This document shows, piece after piece, positions 39,288-52,000 of a stretch of DNA of 64,000 nt. This stretch comes from Silurus meridionalis. Its lineage: Eukaryota > Chordata > Actinopteri > Siluriformes > Siluridae. The notes below the pieces were generated by a model. The model ran no database searches, was not told the DNA's origin, and saw only the letters and a program-made list of their open reading frames with translations. The translations under genes were made by a program, and so were the position numbers. The stretch spans positions 6,311,286-6,375,285 of the forward strand of contig NC_060902.1 in assembly GCF_014805685.1 (NCBI RefSeq). Direction: 5' to 3'. How positions within the stretch are numbered: position 1 is the stretch's first letter; every line of letters starts with the position of its first letter.

Positions 39288-42200
39288 ATGGAGGAGAAAC
39301 CTGCATCTTATGAGCGAGTTGTTTACAAGAACATATCGGAGTACCACTACATGAAAATCAACCTGTAAGTGAAAAGCTTTTCTCAACAATAACGGTCGGT
39401 GAAACGGACACGTTCCATGTTTGCAGCAAAGGAACATGATTTTATTGATTTTCGTTTAAATAAAGAATATTGTTAGACAATATTATTATATAAAAACAAC
39501 ACAAGCATTATGTGTGACCTAAAATGAAAAAGTTCCATGGTATGGCTGTATAACTAGTCATTATATGCCTATGTAGGGAACAATATAAAGCAAATACAAG
39601 CCATTTGGGATTTTTACATCATCTTATATAGTTTCTGTAGTGTAAAGCCTGATCTCATGTGTTGTTTTTTCATTCCTGCACAGAGTTTGTGAAAAACAGA
39701 GCAAAACCCTGAGTCCAGAACAGTTTAAGCAGCTGATAGTCTCTGGAGTCAAAGACCTGTACGGAGAGGTAAGAACTCTCCAATTTCACCTTTAAAATAG
39801 TCTTTATATATTGTAGTTATTGTTTTCACGTGGCTTTTTTTTATTTATTTATTTAAAAAAAAAAAAAATTATCACTGTTGAATTGACGAATAAGTGTTTA
39901 TCGTGCTGATTTTGTTTTATGTGGTAGGTTGGAGCTGCTTTACCGTTCGATTTGCTGACGTTTGATAAAAGCACATTATCAGCCATACTGCGTGTATATA
40001 ACAGGTACACTACAACTTTTTGTGTAAACTTTAAAACTAAATTCGATAAGCTTTAAATATAAATATTGTTTAAATCTGTATTGTTAAATTTTCCTGGCTG
40101 ATTATTTATAGTGTATTTTAGCATTCAAGTACAATTTTAATAAAATAAGTGCATATGTGTGCAACATATCATTTATAGTCAACTACATTGACACTGCTAC
40201 ACAACTGCTACCAAAGGAACGCTAGGGGAAGTGTTCATTAGAAGAGTATTTAGCGGTTTAGGCTAAGGTTATGGTATATTAAATAACACATGCCTGATGT
40301 ATACCGTGGTTAATTTTTTTTCCTCGTTTTGTTTTTTTGCTTTTTATGGTCTGCCAGGGGTCTGGTGAAATTGTGGAGCGCACTGACACTGATTGGAACA
40401 TATGAAAATGAACCGTGTGCTTTTAGAGTCTCACAGGTAAGTTTGTTATTAGATATTGGACATAACTGAGATATTGGATAATTCCTAATTATATAAGCCA
40501 TAGTTTTTTGTTTTTTTTTAATCAGCTGCTGTTGTAGTTTAAAGTATATAAATGTATGTAAAAGTTCGATCCCCGGTCAGGGAACCAACCCCAGCCACTC
40601 TTAGTGCCGGTCCCAACCTCCGGATAAATGGGGAGGGTTTCGTTAGGAAGGGCATCCAGCGTAAAAACGTGCCAAATCAAACATGCGGATGATCCGCTGT
40701 GGCAACCCCTAATGGGAGAAGCCGAAAGAAAGTTTAAAAGAAGTATATTCGTATGGTTCTTGTGTAAACATTCATAGTACTATATTTTACTTTGTAATTG
40801 GGTTTTTATAATAGTAATATCATTTATATTAAATTAGCGATTCAACCTTTTTTGAGTTTATATTATAATATTATTAAAGCCTGCATTCAAGGGAATAACG
40901 CTCAACAGTACATGCACTGTAAATATTAAAAAGCATTTAACTTGCACAAATATGTACAGGCTGGAACAGGCTGAAACTTTTTATATAAAATACAATAAAA
41001 ACACAATATAAATATGCAATTAGAAAATCATTTGTTTCAGTCATCATGCTATGGCTGCAGCTATTGATTATTTTAGTAATCAAATATTTTATAATTTAGT
41101 CCGTCGATTATTAAAAGAGCAATAAAAGTGCAATACTAAATATACAAGAGGATGAATCTTCTCCTCAGCCGTTGCCGTTTTCTTTGTTCCTCCATTTTCT
41201 ATTCTGCAGCATCTTCTGTGTTTATCTGTCCAGGGGTCTCATTAATAAACGCGGCGTACGCATGTTTTCATTCTCGTTTTGTGCGTATTAAAAAAATATA
41301 TGAAACTTGCCAGGAGAAAGTGCGCACCTGTAAGAAACTCTAAGCAATGTTTCCAAAAGCTAGTTCTGGGAGCAAAAGAGCATCCTACCCAGTTTTAATG
41401 TGATGGTAACAGAGGGGCCTGAGTGTAGGTCTCATCATAGTCGGCTCTGTGTGTAGTCATCAGCTATATCACTATTTACCATTTAATGGAGCATTCATGT
41501 AACAGCAGATGGCAGTAAAGAGCGTTTCTGAAAAAGGGATGATTCAGCGCAAAATATTATATACATGGTGACCCATGAAACACATTTGTATAATGGGTCA
41601 TTTTTCAGTCACATGCTTGTGACACTGTGGTGATATTTGACAGTATATACCTTTTGTGAGCGTGATTCCTTCTGTTTTTGCTCCCATGCAAAAATACACG
41701 CGCACATACTTTGCCTGCTAGTGAATGAATTTACTTTACTGCTAAGGCCCGGTTTCCAAGTGACTCGTGACAGGAACATACAATAGAACAGTAGATGGCT
41801 TCTTTAAAGCATTACATCCTTATTAATCAGGTTTTTGTTTCTATAATATCCTTTAAAATGCATATGTTGTCTTTCTGCAGGAGATCAAATTCACAGAGAA
41901 TTTCTATTAACCTCTTTTTTCATGAATTGCAACTCCAAAACTATGTCCTTGCATCCAAAAATATTTAGTAGTTTTGAAGATATTTATATATTGTGCTATA
42001 ATATGCAAAATAGATTTTTAGAAGGTTTTAATGCTTGGGATTTTAGTGAAAACCAACTGTAATATGGAAATACGTTCATGTTAATACTCCATGATGGTAG
42101 ATTTTTTTCTTCTTCCCCATAAAAGTTGGTTATACATTAATTTAAATCATGTGATCAGACTTGTCACAGCTCAAGAGGGCAGGTAGAGAGTTACTTGGCA

Positions 42201-42592
42201 TTGCTGGTGTTATGTATGAGCATATCTACTTTTTCTTGTTTTGGTAAAATAATTCATCATGTAAAATAAATCTCCATCAGTTTTGTGTAGGGTCTTGAGT
42301 GTCTGTTTTACATGAGCTGCCCATGTGTTAAAATTGTAACAAAAATTTAGTTTTAGAGGTCAGGGCATTCTTTTATTACTAGGACAAGCACAGAGTCCAT
42401 TCTTCTTTTGCTTCATCTGAGAACAACGGCTTTGCATCTTAGCGGAAGGAATCGTGCTTCCATTTATGAGTCAACTAACTAAGGGATCTTGTAATCAAAA
42501 GTTTCACCACTTTTTTTCCCCCTCTGTTTTTCTAGGTCTCGCCATTCTTGTTAGCTTTATCAGGAAACAGTCGTGAGATGGAGCTGTACTAG
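39288..42592 (+). CDS. rpp14: Ribonuclease P protein subunit p14, 5 coding exons
   Basis: Subunit of the nuclear RNase P ribonucleoprotein that trims the 5' ends of pre-tRNAs. Exons: 39288-39364, 39684-39768, 39928-40004, 40358-40436, 42536-42592. All GT/AG with matching phases; 375 nt, 124 aa, the human length. Conserved words by exon: [87 protein letters not shown]. The start ATG lies 17 nt after an acceptor-like TCTCTAGCAG, so the first coding exon is probably preceded by a non-coding one. The stop (42590-42592) is 13 nt before the start of htd2 in the same exon, so one mRNA should carry both frames. Intron 4 holds a SINE fragment. Confidence 0.96.
40563..40735 (+). mobile_element. tRNA-Glu-type SINE, copy 3, 5'-truncated
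   Basis: Begins inside the B box (GTTCGATCCCCGGTCAGGGA) and runs through the body to the tail GATCCGCTGTGGCAACCCCT...GAGAAGCCGAAAG. The A box and the left part of the tRNA head are missing, as expected for incomplete reverse transcription. It lies in rpp14 intron 4. Confidence 0.9.
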
Positions 42593-42597
42593 TTCGC

Positions 42598-42603
42598 ATG
42601 TGA
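42598..42603 (+). promoter_or_regulatory. ATGTGA start-stop between rpp14 and htd2
   Basis: The first ATG after the rpp14 stop is followed at once by TGA, so it is a one-codon frame. It ends two bases before the htd2 ATG (42606). Its context is weak (C at -3 relative to ATG). Start-stop elements can hold ribosomes or tune re-initiation; the role here is inferred from position only. Confidence 0.5.
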
Positions 42604-42605
42604 AA

Positions 42606-43118
42606 ATGGCCTTCGTTCTCAGAAGAACCCTGTCTGGAAAAAGTGTGCGCCATGTTCTGAGCGCAGCTGTATTTGGGATGTCGAAGCCCCTCATCCCACA
42701 ATCGAGCTCTTTCAGAATGCTTCATGTTGGAGACCGAGCCTCGCTGACGAGAGTTTTCAGCGCAAGAGACGTCGCACTTTTTGCTGAGCTGACGGGAGAC
42801 ACAAACCCGCTCCACCTTGACCCTGAGTTTACCAAAAAGACCTCTTTTGAAGCTCCCATTGTTCATGGTGTGCTGATTAATGGTCTTATCTCAGCAGTTT
42901 TGGGGACTAAAATGCCCGGCAGAGGCAGCGTGTTTCTCTACCAGGAAATTCGCTTCCCGGCACCTTTGTTTATTGGGGAGGAGGTGGTGGCCGAGGCAGA
43001 GGTCAAGAAGATCAAAATGTCATTTGCTTTTATTTCCGTTTCCTGTTCTGTCCGAGACAAAGTGGTAATGGAGGGGGAGGTGATGGTGATGATTCCAGAG
43101 GACATGCAGGGGGCATAG
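42606..43118 (+). CDS. htd2: Hydroxyacyl-thioester dehydratase type 2, mitochondrial
   Basis: Dehydrates 3-hydroxyacyl-ACP in mitochondrial type II fatty acid synthesis, the pathway that supplies octanoate for lipoate. The frame is a single uninterrupted stretch of 170 aa in the last exon of the rpp14 transcript. The N-terminus ([20 protein letters not shown]) is basic and free of acidic residues, fitting a mitochondrial presequence. The hot-dog R-hydratase motif follows: [14 protein letters not shown] then [10 protein letters not shown], with the presumed catalytic Asp65 and His70. The ATG at 42606 is chosen because it is the first in frame and gives the presequence. The context AAAATGG has A at -3 and G at +4. 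An AATAAA-type signal lies near 43251. In human too, HTD2 is translated from the RPP14 mRNA. Confidence 0.95.
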   Translation: MAFVLRRTLSGKSVRHVLSAAVFGMSKPLIPQSSSFRMLHVGDRASLTRVFSARDVALFAELTGDTNPLHLDPEFTKKTSFEAPIVHGVLINGLISAVLGTKMPGRGSVFLYQEIRFPAPLFIGEEVVAEAEVKKIKMSFAFISVSCSVRDKVVMEGEVMVMIPEDMQGA

Positions 43119-44599
43119 CTATTACGCAACTTATTATGAAATATTTTTCATTTATTTGTAGAACATTTCTCTTGTTCTCAAAAAGAGTTGTTTTGTAACA
43201 TGGCACAAACTGCATAAAATTGTTCCGTTATAAAGGAAGAATTCTGCCATAAATAAAAATGTTAATGATTTGTCCAGTCTTCCAGTGTTTTTTAACAACA
43301 TGGTCTTGTTAGGTGCCTGGAGTTTGTTTTCTATTTGTATTGCAGTTTTAAAGCTAATGTAGCTAACGAGTAGGGAAGATGTATAGCTAACAGTTGCTAT
43401 GTACCACATTTATTGCATATGTTAGCATTTGCATAGAAACAACTGACACAGTGACAGTCACCGTCATAATCTAAAATATTTTTATATCGATTTGTAAATA
43501 GAAAAAAACGTATCATTGTTGATGGTGGCCTTTTCTATAGAAAGATGTTTATCAACATTTATGGCTAGAGCCTTCTGTTTCTATGTGGCATTATTGGTAA
43601 CAGTGTTTGGTGCCACAGAAAAGTCTTCAAGATAGAGTAGCTTGAGCTTTTACATTTTCTTGGTAACAAGACGAGCTGCAAGGTTTTTTTGTTTTTGATT
43701 GTTTTTGTATGTAAATTTGCAATAATATCTGTTGACTGACCCAAAAAAAATAGTGTCTGGTGTGAGAATGCTTGTTCGTAGCTGCTGTAAGATAACTGTT
43801 AGCCGGTACCTGTATTTAATGTCTCCATGAATTCTGGTGATTTTAACCATTTTTAGTTGGTTATAATGTTTAATACTCATTAAGTACTAAAGATATTTAT
43901 AATCTGCAAACCATTGAAATAATGTGGAAGGGCTTGTGTTTCTATAAAAGCAAACCCCACTGTGTTATCACCTAGATCACCTTCAACAGTCACAAAGCAG
44001 CTTTAGAGAAATATATAAATATATACATTTATCTTGATCACTAATGAGGCTACCAAGCATTTAATAAACAAATAAATTTCCAAGCATTTGTTCAATTACT
44101 TAAAACAGTGCAATTAGCTAAACTGCTATACTTGTACTATTGAGTGACTTCTACTGTAGAATCATTCCACATCGCAGATTTATGTGTAATGGTTGTCATG
44201 CCGTATGGTGGCTTATGTATACTTTCACAAATACCATCACACTTTGTGTGAGGTAATATGGCATTATACATATATTTCTAACATCCACATTTCTCTAAAG
44301 CTAACTGAGGGTTTAAAGCTTTGCACAGTACATATAGTTAAGAGACAAATTCTGGTTGATGATCTTGCTAATTAGATATTCATGACTGAAATGTATTGAA
44401 GTTTAGCCTAATTTTTTTCCATGAATGAGGATTTGAAGGTGAATAAGTCCAGTTGTATGGCTCAAAAAGAGTTAAAACTAGTATCTGACAGTGCCTATTA
44501 ATTTACGTAAACATAAACGTGAAAAACAGCAAAAAAGTGGATCTGGGTTGTATTTTATTGTGCGTTAAAGGCGATAAGCACCGTATGTAACATTGTGAA

Positions 44600-46850
44600 A
44601 ATAACACTAACCATAACCATCAGCCAGTGGAGATCCATAGACTACAAAGCCTCGTAAATTCTCAAAGAGAGCGGCATACCAAGCACAGCTAAAGGTACAC
44701 CAGACTGCTAATACACACGTCCTACAAGTTCTGCAGGCTATGCCGGCCAGTGGACCACGACCCCTACCATGGGACTTCCTAAAAAGTTTGATGGTTCAGC
44801 AGACCACTATTTTGTCATAGCAATCTATTTTGCTCATCAAACAGAGACCTATAACACAAGACTCTGGGAAATGCCACTTCTACTAACACTGCTAACCGGG
44901 AAAGCCTTAGAATGGGCTTATGCAGCCTGGGACAGTGATGAACAGATAAGGGGCTTCTACACTTATTTCACTAAGCAAAACGAAAATGTGTTTGTATCCG
45001 GCCGGAGGACTGGATGTTTCGGGACAACTTCTGCGACTTTGGCTACAGGCTTATTACCCTGGGATCTCATGTGAATGTAGGGAGCTGCTACAATGGTTCC
45101 AAAAGTGCATAAACCACTGCCCGGAACAGTACTCTACCCTGGCCCTGCCCCGCAACCTCACTAGAGAGCCCAGAGTCCACAATGCCAATCACCGAATAAA
45201 GGTATATCTTATCTCACCATTCCCAGGGCGTACCATGATCTGGAGGGCGCATTCTACAAGAAACGAGCCATGTCACTTTCCCCCACATGCCCCAATGAAT
45301 TTGAATAGAACAGAATAGAACTCTTTCCTAATATGGGTTCTCCATGCTGCCGTATTTAACCCTTGTCAGCACTCTAAACTAAGGCTATGAAGGCAGGATT
45401 CATCCTCCCCTCTACATCTCATGCAGCTTCAGGATTTTTCTTTGTAGAGAAAAAGGATGGGTGGTTAAGGCTGTGCATCGACTACCACGGGCTGAATGCA
45501 ACCACAGTTAGTTACCCCTACCCACTCCCATTAGTGCCCTTTGCACTTGAACAACTCAGAGAGGCCCCTTACTTTACCAAAACCGACCTCCAAAGCGCAT
45601 ACACTCTAATATGGATTAAGGAAGGAGATGAGTGGAAAACAGCCTTTCACACACACTTCAAATACCGGGTAATGCTGTATGGCCTCACTAATGCTCAAGC
45701 GGTGTTTCAGGCTTTCATGAATGAAATATTTCGGCATCTCCTGAACTCCTACATGTCCAACATGTACACCTAGTGCTAAGCCGACTGCTACATTGTGTGC
45801 ATCAGCCTGGTTTGGAACACCTTTTGGTAGCCATCTCTTAAGACAGACATAAAGAAATACATTGAAACATGCATCATGTGTGCCCAAGTATGCACCCTAC
45901 GCCAATTACCAAGGCGTCCTAGAACCACTCCCAACACCACAACGGCCTTGGTCACACATCGCCATCAACTTTGTGACGGACCTCCCCAATTCTTAAGGTT
46001 ACACTTCCGTGTTGGTCGCTGTTGACCGCTTCTACAAGGCCTGCAAATTCTTACCATAGCAGGGGTTACCAATGTAACTGCCAGAGGACATTGCGGATCT
46101 ACCCAATCTACTTCACAGGTTTGGAAAGCGTTTTGTGATATGTTGGGGATTCAGGTCAGCCTTACATCTGGATACCACCCGCATGCGAAAAAGCATAGGC
46201 TGAGCGAGGAAACCAAGAACTGGGTTGCTTCTTTAGGATCTACTGGAATAGGGAACACCACCGCTGGAGTGAGTACTTGGTGTGGGCAGGATATGCTCAG
46301 AACTCCCTGACCCACTCCTCTACCAACCTCACCTCATTCCAATGTGTCCAATGTGAAATTATATAGTACCGTCCATCTTACAGCCATGTAGACGGGGAAG
46401 TCGACTCCAATACCTTGCGAACTAGGAGGCGTACAGACTGGAGGAGCAGTGTTGGGTAAACTGGGAGGATATTCTGGACCTTTCACTAACAAAGGACTTC
46501 CACAGTAACAATCCTGATTAAGCTGCTCCCCACATCCGGCCGTCTAGAGGTGGGGGGAGGATGGATTCTGTAACAGTTCCTGCTGCAGTTCTCCCTCAGC
46601 TCCACCAGAGGGAACCTTCACCCGAATTCTGAACAACTCCAGGTACTCCAAGGAACCAGGAACTCTTTCGGTTCTGTGTTTTGTCGAGTTGTTTGTTTCG
46701 CTGACTAATTATATTGCGTATCAAACTCCTGCCTGTTTATTGACTTATCCTGGATTAGGTTCTTGAACTGTCTAATAAACCACACATGGGTTCTATTCCA
46801 CCTGTTCCCGGGAATATGTTGCATATTTATTCTTGCAATTAAAAATGTCA
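44600..46850 (+). pseudogene. Decayed Ty3/gypsy-type LTR retrotransposon
   Basis: The order of parts is that of a gypsy element. A gag-like frame at 44769-45074 contains KFDGSADHY...LLTLLTGKALEWA. A reverse-transcriptase stretch at 45387-45773 contains [20 protein letters not shown] and [10 protein letters not shown], but the YxDD catalytic box is not intact. Integrase zinc-finger and core relics follow at about 45840-46330, and a chromodomain-like remnant at about 46440-46500. A polypurine tract (AGGTGGGGGGAGG, 46549-46561) comes just before a TGTAACAG that may start the 3' LTR. There are many stops and frameshifts and a large internal loss between gag and RT. It is a dead relic. Confidence 0.85.
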
Positions 46851-47204
46851 AAATAAAAACTGGGACCATGCTGTTTATGCTCTCTCGAACCAGGACCTAA
46901 ATTGCTGTTGGAAATTAAAAGTGTTTGCATTTCTGAAAAGTAAAACACATGATGCTTGGATTACAGCAGTGAAGGCTGGAAACTGATTAACAACTCGAAG
47001 ATCTCTACTGTTATTTAAAACCAACAACACTTGAGGAATTAAAATTTAATATGAATTAGATTGAAAAAGGCACGTAATCCAGCATTGTATTGAACCTTAT
47101 TGTTTATTTGTGACCACACACAGGACTTATATAGAGCTTAGATAGACTTAGATAGAGCAGGACTCTCTCTCTCACACACAACATGGCTACACTTCTTCTT
47201 CTTC

Positions 47205-48030
47205 TTCTTTTTCTTCTTCTTTCGGCTGCTTCCATTAGGGGTTGCCAAAGCGGATCATCCATCTCCATACCCCCCTGTCCTCTACATCTGCCTCTTTCAA
47301 ACCAACTACCTGCATGTCTTCCTTCACCACATCCATAAACCTCCTCCTTGGTCTTCCTCTTTTCCTCCTTCCTGGTGGCTCCATCCTCAGCCTTCTCCTA
47401 CCATTATACCTTATGTCCCTCCTCTGCACATGTCCAAACCATCTCAATCTCGCCTCCCTCCATTTGTCTCCAAAACGTCCTACATGCACTGTCCGTCTAA
47501 TAAACTCATTTCTAATTCTGTCCATCATCGTCACTCCCAACTTAAACCTCAACATCTTCAGCTCTGCTACCTCCAGCTCCACCTCCTGTCTTTTACTCAA
47601 TGACACTGTCTCTAAACCATACAATATCGCAGGTCTCACCACAGTCCTATAAACTTTCCCTTTCACTCTCACAGATACTCTTCTATCACAAATCACTCCT
47701 GCTATCACTCTTCTCCACCCACCCCACCCTGCCTGCACTTTTTTCTTCACTTCTCTAACACACTCTCCATTACTTTGCACTGTTGACCCCAGGTACCTGA
47801 ACTCCTCCACCTTCTCCACCTCTTCTCCCTGCAACCGCATCACTCCACTGCCCTCCCTCTCATTCACACACATGTACTCTGTCTTACTCCTACTGACTTT
47901 CATTCCCCTTCTCTCCAGCGCATATCTCCACCTCTCCAGGCTCTTCTCAACCTGCTCGCTAATCTCACCACAAATCACAATAACTCTGATTCGTGATCCG
48001 CATATTTGCTTTGGCACATGTCTACACACC
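47205..48030 (-). mobile_element. LINE 3' fragment with reverse transcriptase C-terminus, copy 2
   Basis: Minus frame 47235-48029 is open for 264 codons: the thumb/C-terminal part of a non-LTR reverse transcriptase, with [48 protein letters not shown] and [16 protein letters not shown]. These words are typical of RTE-like fish LINEs. The catalytic palm region is absent (5'-truncated). Its 3' end (GACCCCTAAT.. type, here AACCCCTAATGGAAGCAGCC) and GAA-rich tail match the tail of the tRNA-Glu SINE. The long frame suggests a rather young copy. Confidence 0.9.
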
Positions 48031-48840
48031 TAAACTAACCACACACACGTCTAAACGTATGAGTATTCAATAATATATGATGAAACACAACAATATGTTG
48101 TTAGCTTCACTGTTCTGTGCGTTTGTGGCTTCAGGGCTTTGTTCTGCCGATCGGTTTATCACTACTGGAGATCAGACACTGACAAGGAGCATGAGAGATC
48201 AGAACAATCATTTTATTGAACTTTGGGAGGTGAAACTCATACATCAGCCACAGCAGATTAAACAGTGCATTAAGAATTTAGTTAGTAATGTGATTTATTA
48301 CTATTATAGACAAACACCAGGGGGACACCAATAACCTCCTATAGGTTTGTTACCATAGCAATTAACCAAACAAAAGAGGTTGATAACCGTGTGTGACGTC
48401 ACCAGACACATATTGAACATCATTCCCGTTGTATGACTGCATGTTTCCAACTTTTCCGCTAAGAAAGTAATAGTAAGCGTTCAGAATACGACGTCATTGC
48501 CTCGTGCAGACTTATTCAACCACATAATAATTAACTTCTGGATACGGTACATCAGGTAAAAGATTAATGCGGTTTCTTTTTTCCTCAATGTATGATTTTA
48601 AGTGTATTTCCGGTAATTCCACGTTATGATCTATATATTAGCTTTTAGAAATCTCATACGTGTTTTGTTTTTAGCTAAACTTAAAAAAATGCGTTAGTCA
48701 TTTTGATTTCATAGCTTTAAAAATGGCGCCACCAGGAAATGCGCCCAACAATCAATCAATCAATCAGCCAATCAATAAAAAGGTTAGATTTAGGTATATT
48801 TACAGTTGTCAATAGATAATACACACTAGGGCAGTATAAC

Positions 48841-48895
48841 TGTGCGCGCGCGTGCGTGCGCGTTCGTGCTCGTGCGTGCGCGTGTTCGCTCGTAC
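48841..48895. promoter_or_regulatory. CG/TG alternating tract at the pxk promoter
   Basis: A 55-nt run dominated by alternating purine-pyrimidine CG and TG steps (TGTGCGCGCGCGTGCGTGCG...) about 160-215 nt upstream of the pxk ATG. The region 48840-49060 is the most CpG-dense in the window and probably contains the pxk promoter. Such alternating tracts can form Z-DNA. No TATA box is seen. The promoter role is inferred. Confidence 0.6.
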
Positions 48896-49053
48896 GGCTT
48901 CGGGGCGGATCTTTGTCGTATAATGCATGTCCCCCTCTCCGCCTGGGCTCAGTGACAGATGCGGGGGTGATTTATATCGGGAAGAGTGTAATCCCGTGCG
49001 TGCGTGCGTGTGTATTTGTGTATGTGTGTGTGACGGGTTTTGCGCAGAGCGGA

Positions 49054-52000
49054 ATGGCTGTAATGGAGAAACCGGCGGCCAGGAAGCTGCTGCTGGACGA
49101 TACGGTCTCACTGACGGCGGTAATCGAAGCGAGTCAGAATTTACAGTCTCACACGGTAAGAGGAAAACACAACCTGACAACCTGAAATCATCATTGTGAT
49201 AGTATAATCATAATATGAATATTATATAGAGAACCGTACAGAGCGACCACTGATCACACACACACACACATACACACTCACACACACTCACACACACTTC
49301 TACATGCGTACACACCACTTACTTCTCTACTATGCGGTTTGGAGCAGAGCCATATGCATGCTCTATTAATCCAGCGCTACACAGCCTTTATTAAAACATA
49401 AATTGAGATCCATGTTTACATATCAGACCTTAGCGATGAGGGAACGAATACATATTTTCAATATCAATGCGTGTAATGTCAGTTATGCTAGCTGTCATAG
49501 TGATGCTTTAGCTAGATCATGTGAGTGTCATGGCTACCTCGCATATTAATGTGTTCAGCAAGCTAGCACACAAACATTGCTTTCCACTCAAATGAACTCC
49601 TTTACTAAACTCCAATTAAGTTGAAACAGCCAAACTCTACAATATAATACGTTTTATTAAGGTTTAAAGCTAAACAAAAAGAGCTCGAGCTGATTAGCTT
49701 GTTTAGTTAGCAAGCGTGTGATGTTAATACCAGGTATACTAGCAACAAGTTGTCTTGTTGTCTTGCAAGCTGGAGAAAGGAGAAATGTGTAACCTTTTGC
49801 AGCGGTTTGTGTAACTTTTTTTGTTGGTGGTGGTGGTGGTGTTGAACATGGCTGAAGCTTGTTTGGATGTTGTGTGGATAGATGACATATTTGCATGTTT
49901 AGCCTGCTGGAGCATTTGGTTGACTAGGAAGCTGATGTAAATAATCTGCCACGGTGTTTCTCAACAACTTAGCAAACTTCGCTTTGTGTTTTTTTTTTTA
50001 TATTTGTATTTCCTTTTTCATGACCTCTACACATCACAACACAATGTGCTTTATTTCCTGTAAGCTGGGTCTTTCTTTTGCTGGGGGTCCTACATGATGC
50101 AATGCTATTGCTCTAGTGAATGTTCTGTGCATACAAACAAAAACAAAAACATGTACTAACAACAGTTTCATATCAGTCAACATTTGATTTAAACTCTGTT
50201 TATTCTTCAGGGGACAAAATGTCACAGTGTTAAGAAAATAAACAAAACTGTGGTTCTCTGATGTGGTTTTGTAGTTTATTAGTGTAGGGGGAAAAAAAAT
50301 CCTTGTGAAATGAATCAAGCCTCTACACACAGAACTTCCCGATGAAAGAAGCTCCTGCCACAATAAAGCCTGTTAAAGCTGGACTTTGACCTTCAGTTCA
50401 TCCCGTTTTCCCTCCAGCATGACTGTGCAAATGCATCACAATCTCAAATAAACCGGTTTTGCTACACTAGAAGGGTTAAAGACAGAGTTGGCAAAAGTCA
50501 AATGTTTCCCTTTTTGCGTAATGTAGTTGATCAGAAAGATCAGGGACTGAAGTTTGCTTTGCTTTGTTTTAATGAACGTTTTATCCTAGCTATTCTTATT
50601 GCAGTTACCTGCCATACTCAGGGATTCTGTAGTTACATGTCATATCCAGACATGCTGTAGTTACATGTCCTACCCAGTCATGCTGTAGTTAAATATCATA
50701 CTCAGTCATGTTGTAGTTACATGTCCTACCCAGTCATGCTGTAGTTAAATGTCATACTCAGTCATGCTGTAGTTAAATATCATACTCAGTCATGTTGTAG
50801 TTACATGTCCTACCCAGTCATGCTGTAGTTAAATGTCATACCCAGTCATGCTGTAGTTACATGTCATACCCAGTCATGTTGTAGTTACATGTCATACCCA
50901 GTCATGCTGCAGTTAAATGTCATACCCAGTCATGTTGTAGTTACATGTCATACCCAGTCATGCTGTAGTTAAATGTCCTACCCAGTCATGCTGTAGTTAC
51001 ATGTCATACCCAGACATGCTGTAGTTAAATGTCATACCAAGTCATGCTGTAGTTACATGTCATACCCAGTCATGTTGTAGTTACATGTCATACCCAGACA
51101 TGCTGTAGTTAAATGTCATACCCAGTCATGCTGTAGTTAAATGCTAACTCAGTCATGCTGTAGTTAAATATCATACCCAGTCATGCTGTAGTTAAATGTC
51201 ATACTCAGACATGCTGTAGTTACATGTCATACTCAGTCATGCTGTAGTTACATGTCATACCCAGTCATGCTGTAGTTAGAATGTTATACCCAGTCATGCT
51301 GTAGTTAGAATGTTATACCCAGTCATGCTGTAGTTACATGTCATACTCAGTCATGCTGTAGTTACATGTCATACTCAGACATGCTGTAGTTAAATTTTAT
51401 ACTCAGTCATGCTGTAGTTACATGTCATACTCAGACATGCTGTAGTTAAATTTTATACTCAGTCATGCTGTAGTTAAATGTCATAGTCATGCTGTTATAC
51501 TATACTAAGTCCTGCAGTATTTACATATCATCACCAATCATGCTGTATTTCCATGTCATACTCAATCATTCTGTAGTTACATGTCATTCCCAGTCATGCT
51601 GCAGTGGAACTATGTTAATATCTCCATTACTTCCAGCTTTCCATCAGAGTTCAGCTTTCGAATAACAACACGGATGCCTCGACAACATTACAATATTATT
51701 ATCGTTTATGAGTAAAAAGTTAAACACCAAGGGTATGTTGTTACACTAAAAGAATCCATAACTAGGTTGGGTGATATAATCCAACACAAAACAAAGTTAC
51801 TCCCACCACCCCAAAATAAAGAATTCCCTTTAACAGCACATCAGGAAGTATTGGATTCCTAGCGCACCACAGAAATGCGGCAGTGCAAACAAACACTGTA
51901 CTTCTTTCATTTGTTTATAATTATGACTCATGTTGTGTAACATCCACTAGACTAGTTAGTTCTGTTATTACTAATTTATAGCAGCTATAAATGGGGATGG

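Larger units (their letters stand above)
43119..49053. other. htd2-pxk intergenic interval
   Basis: AT-rich sequence without a gene from 43119 to about 44600, then a decayed Ty3/gypsy element (44600-46850), a LINE 3' fragment (47205-48030), unique sequence with a short (CAAT)n run (48748-48775), and the CG-rich pxk promoter region from about 48840. The small open frames here (43650-43880, 48077-48334) show no domain or splice evidence. Confidence 0.6.

Noticed and set aside
42504..42866. Minus-strand gene of 120 aa opposite htd2
   Set aside because: Shadow frame of htd2, with no conserved features.
47235..48029. A 264-codon host gene on the minus strand
   Set aside because: The translation is the C-terminal part of a LINE reverse transcriptase, repeated in degraded form at 20737-21042.
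48077..48334. Possible secreted 85-aa peptide (hydrophobic N-terminus)
   Set aside because: It starts like a signal peptide but lacks any family match, promoter or conserved remainder, and lies beside a LINE fragment. Support is insufficient.
50596..51606. CRISPR array
   Set aside because: The 28-bp units are directly adjacent without unique spacers and lie in an intron of a vertebrate gene; it is a minisatellite.
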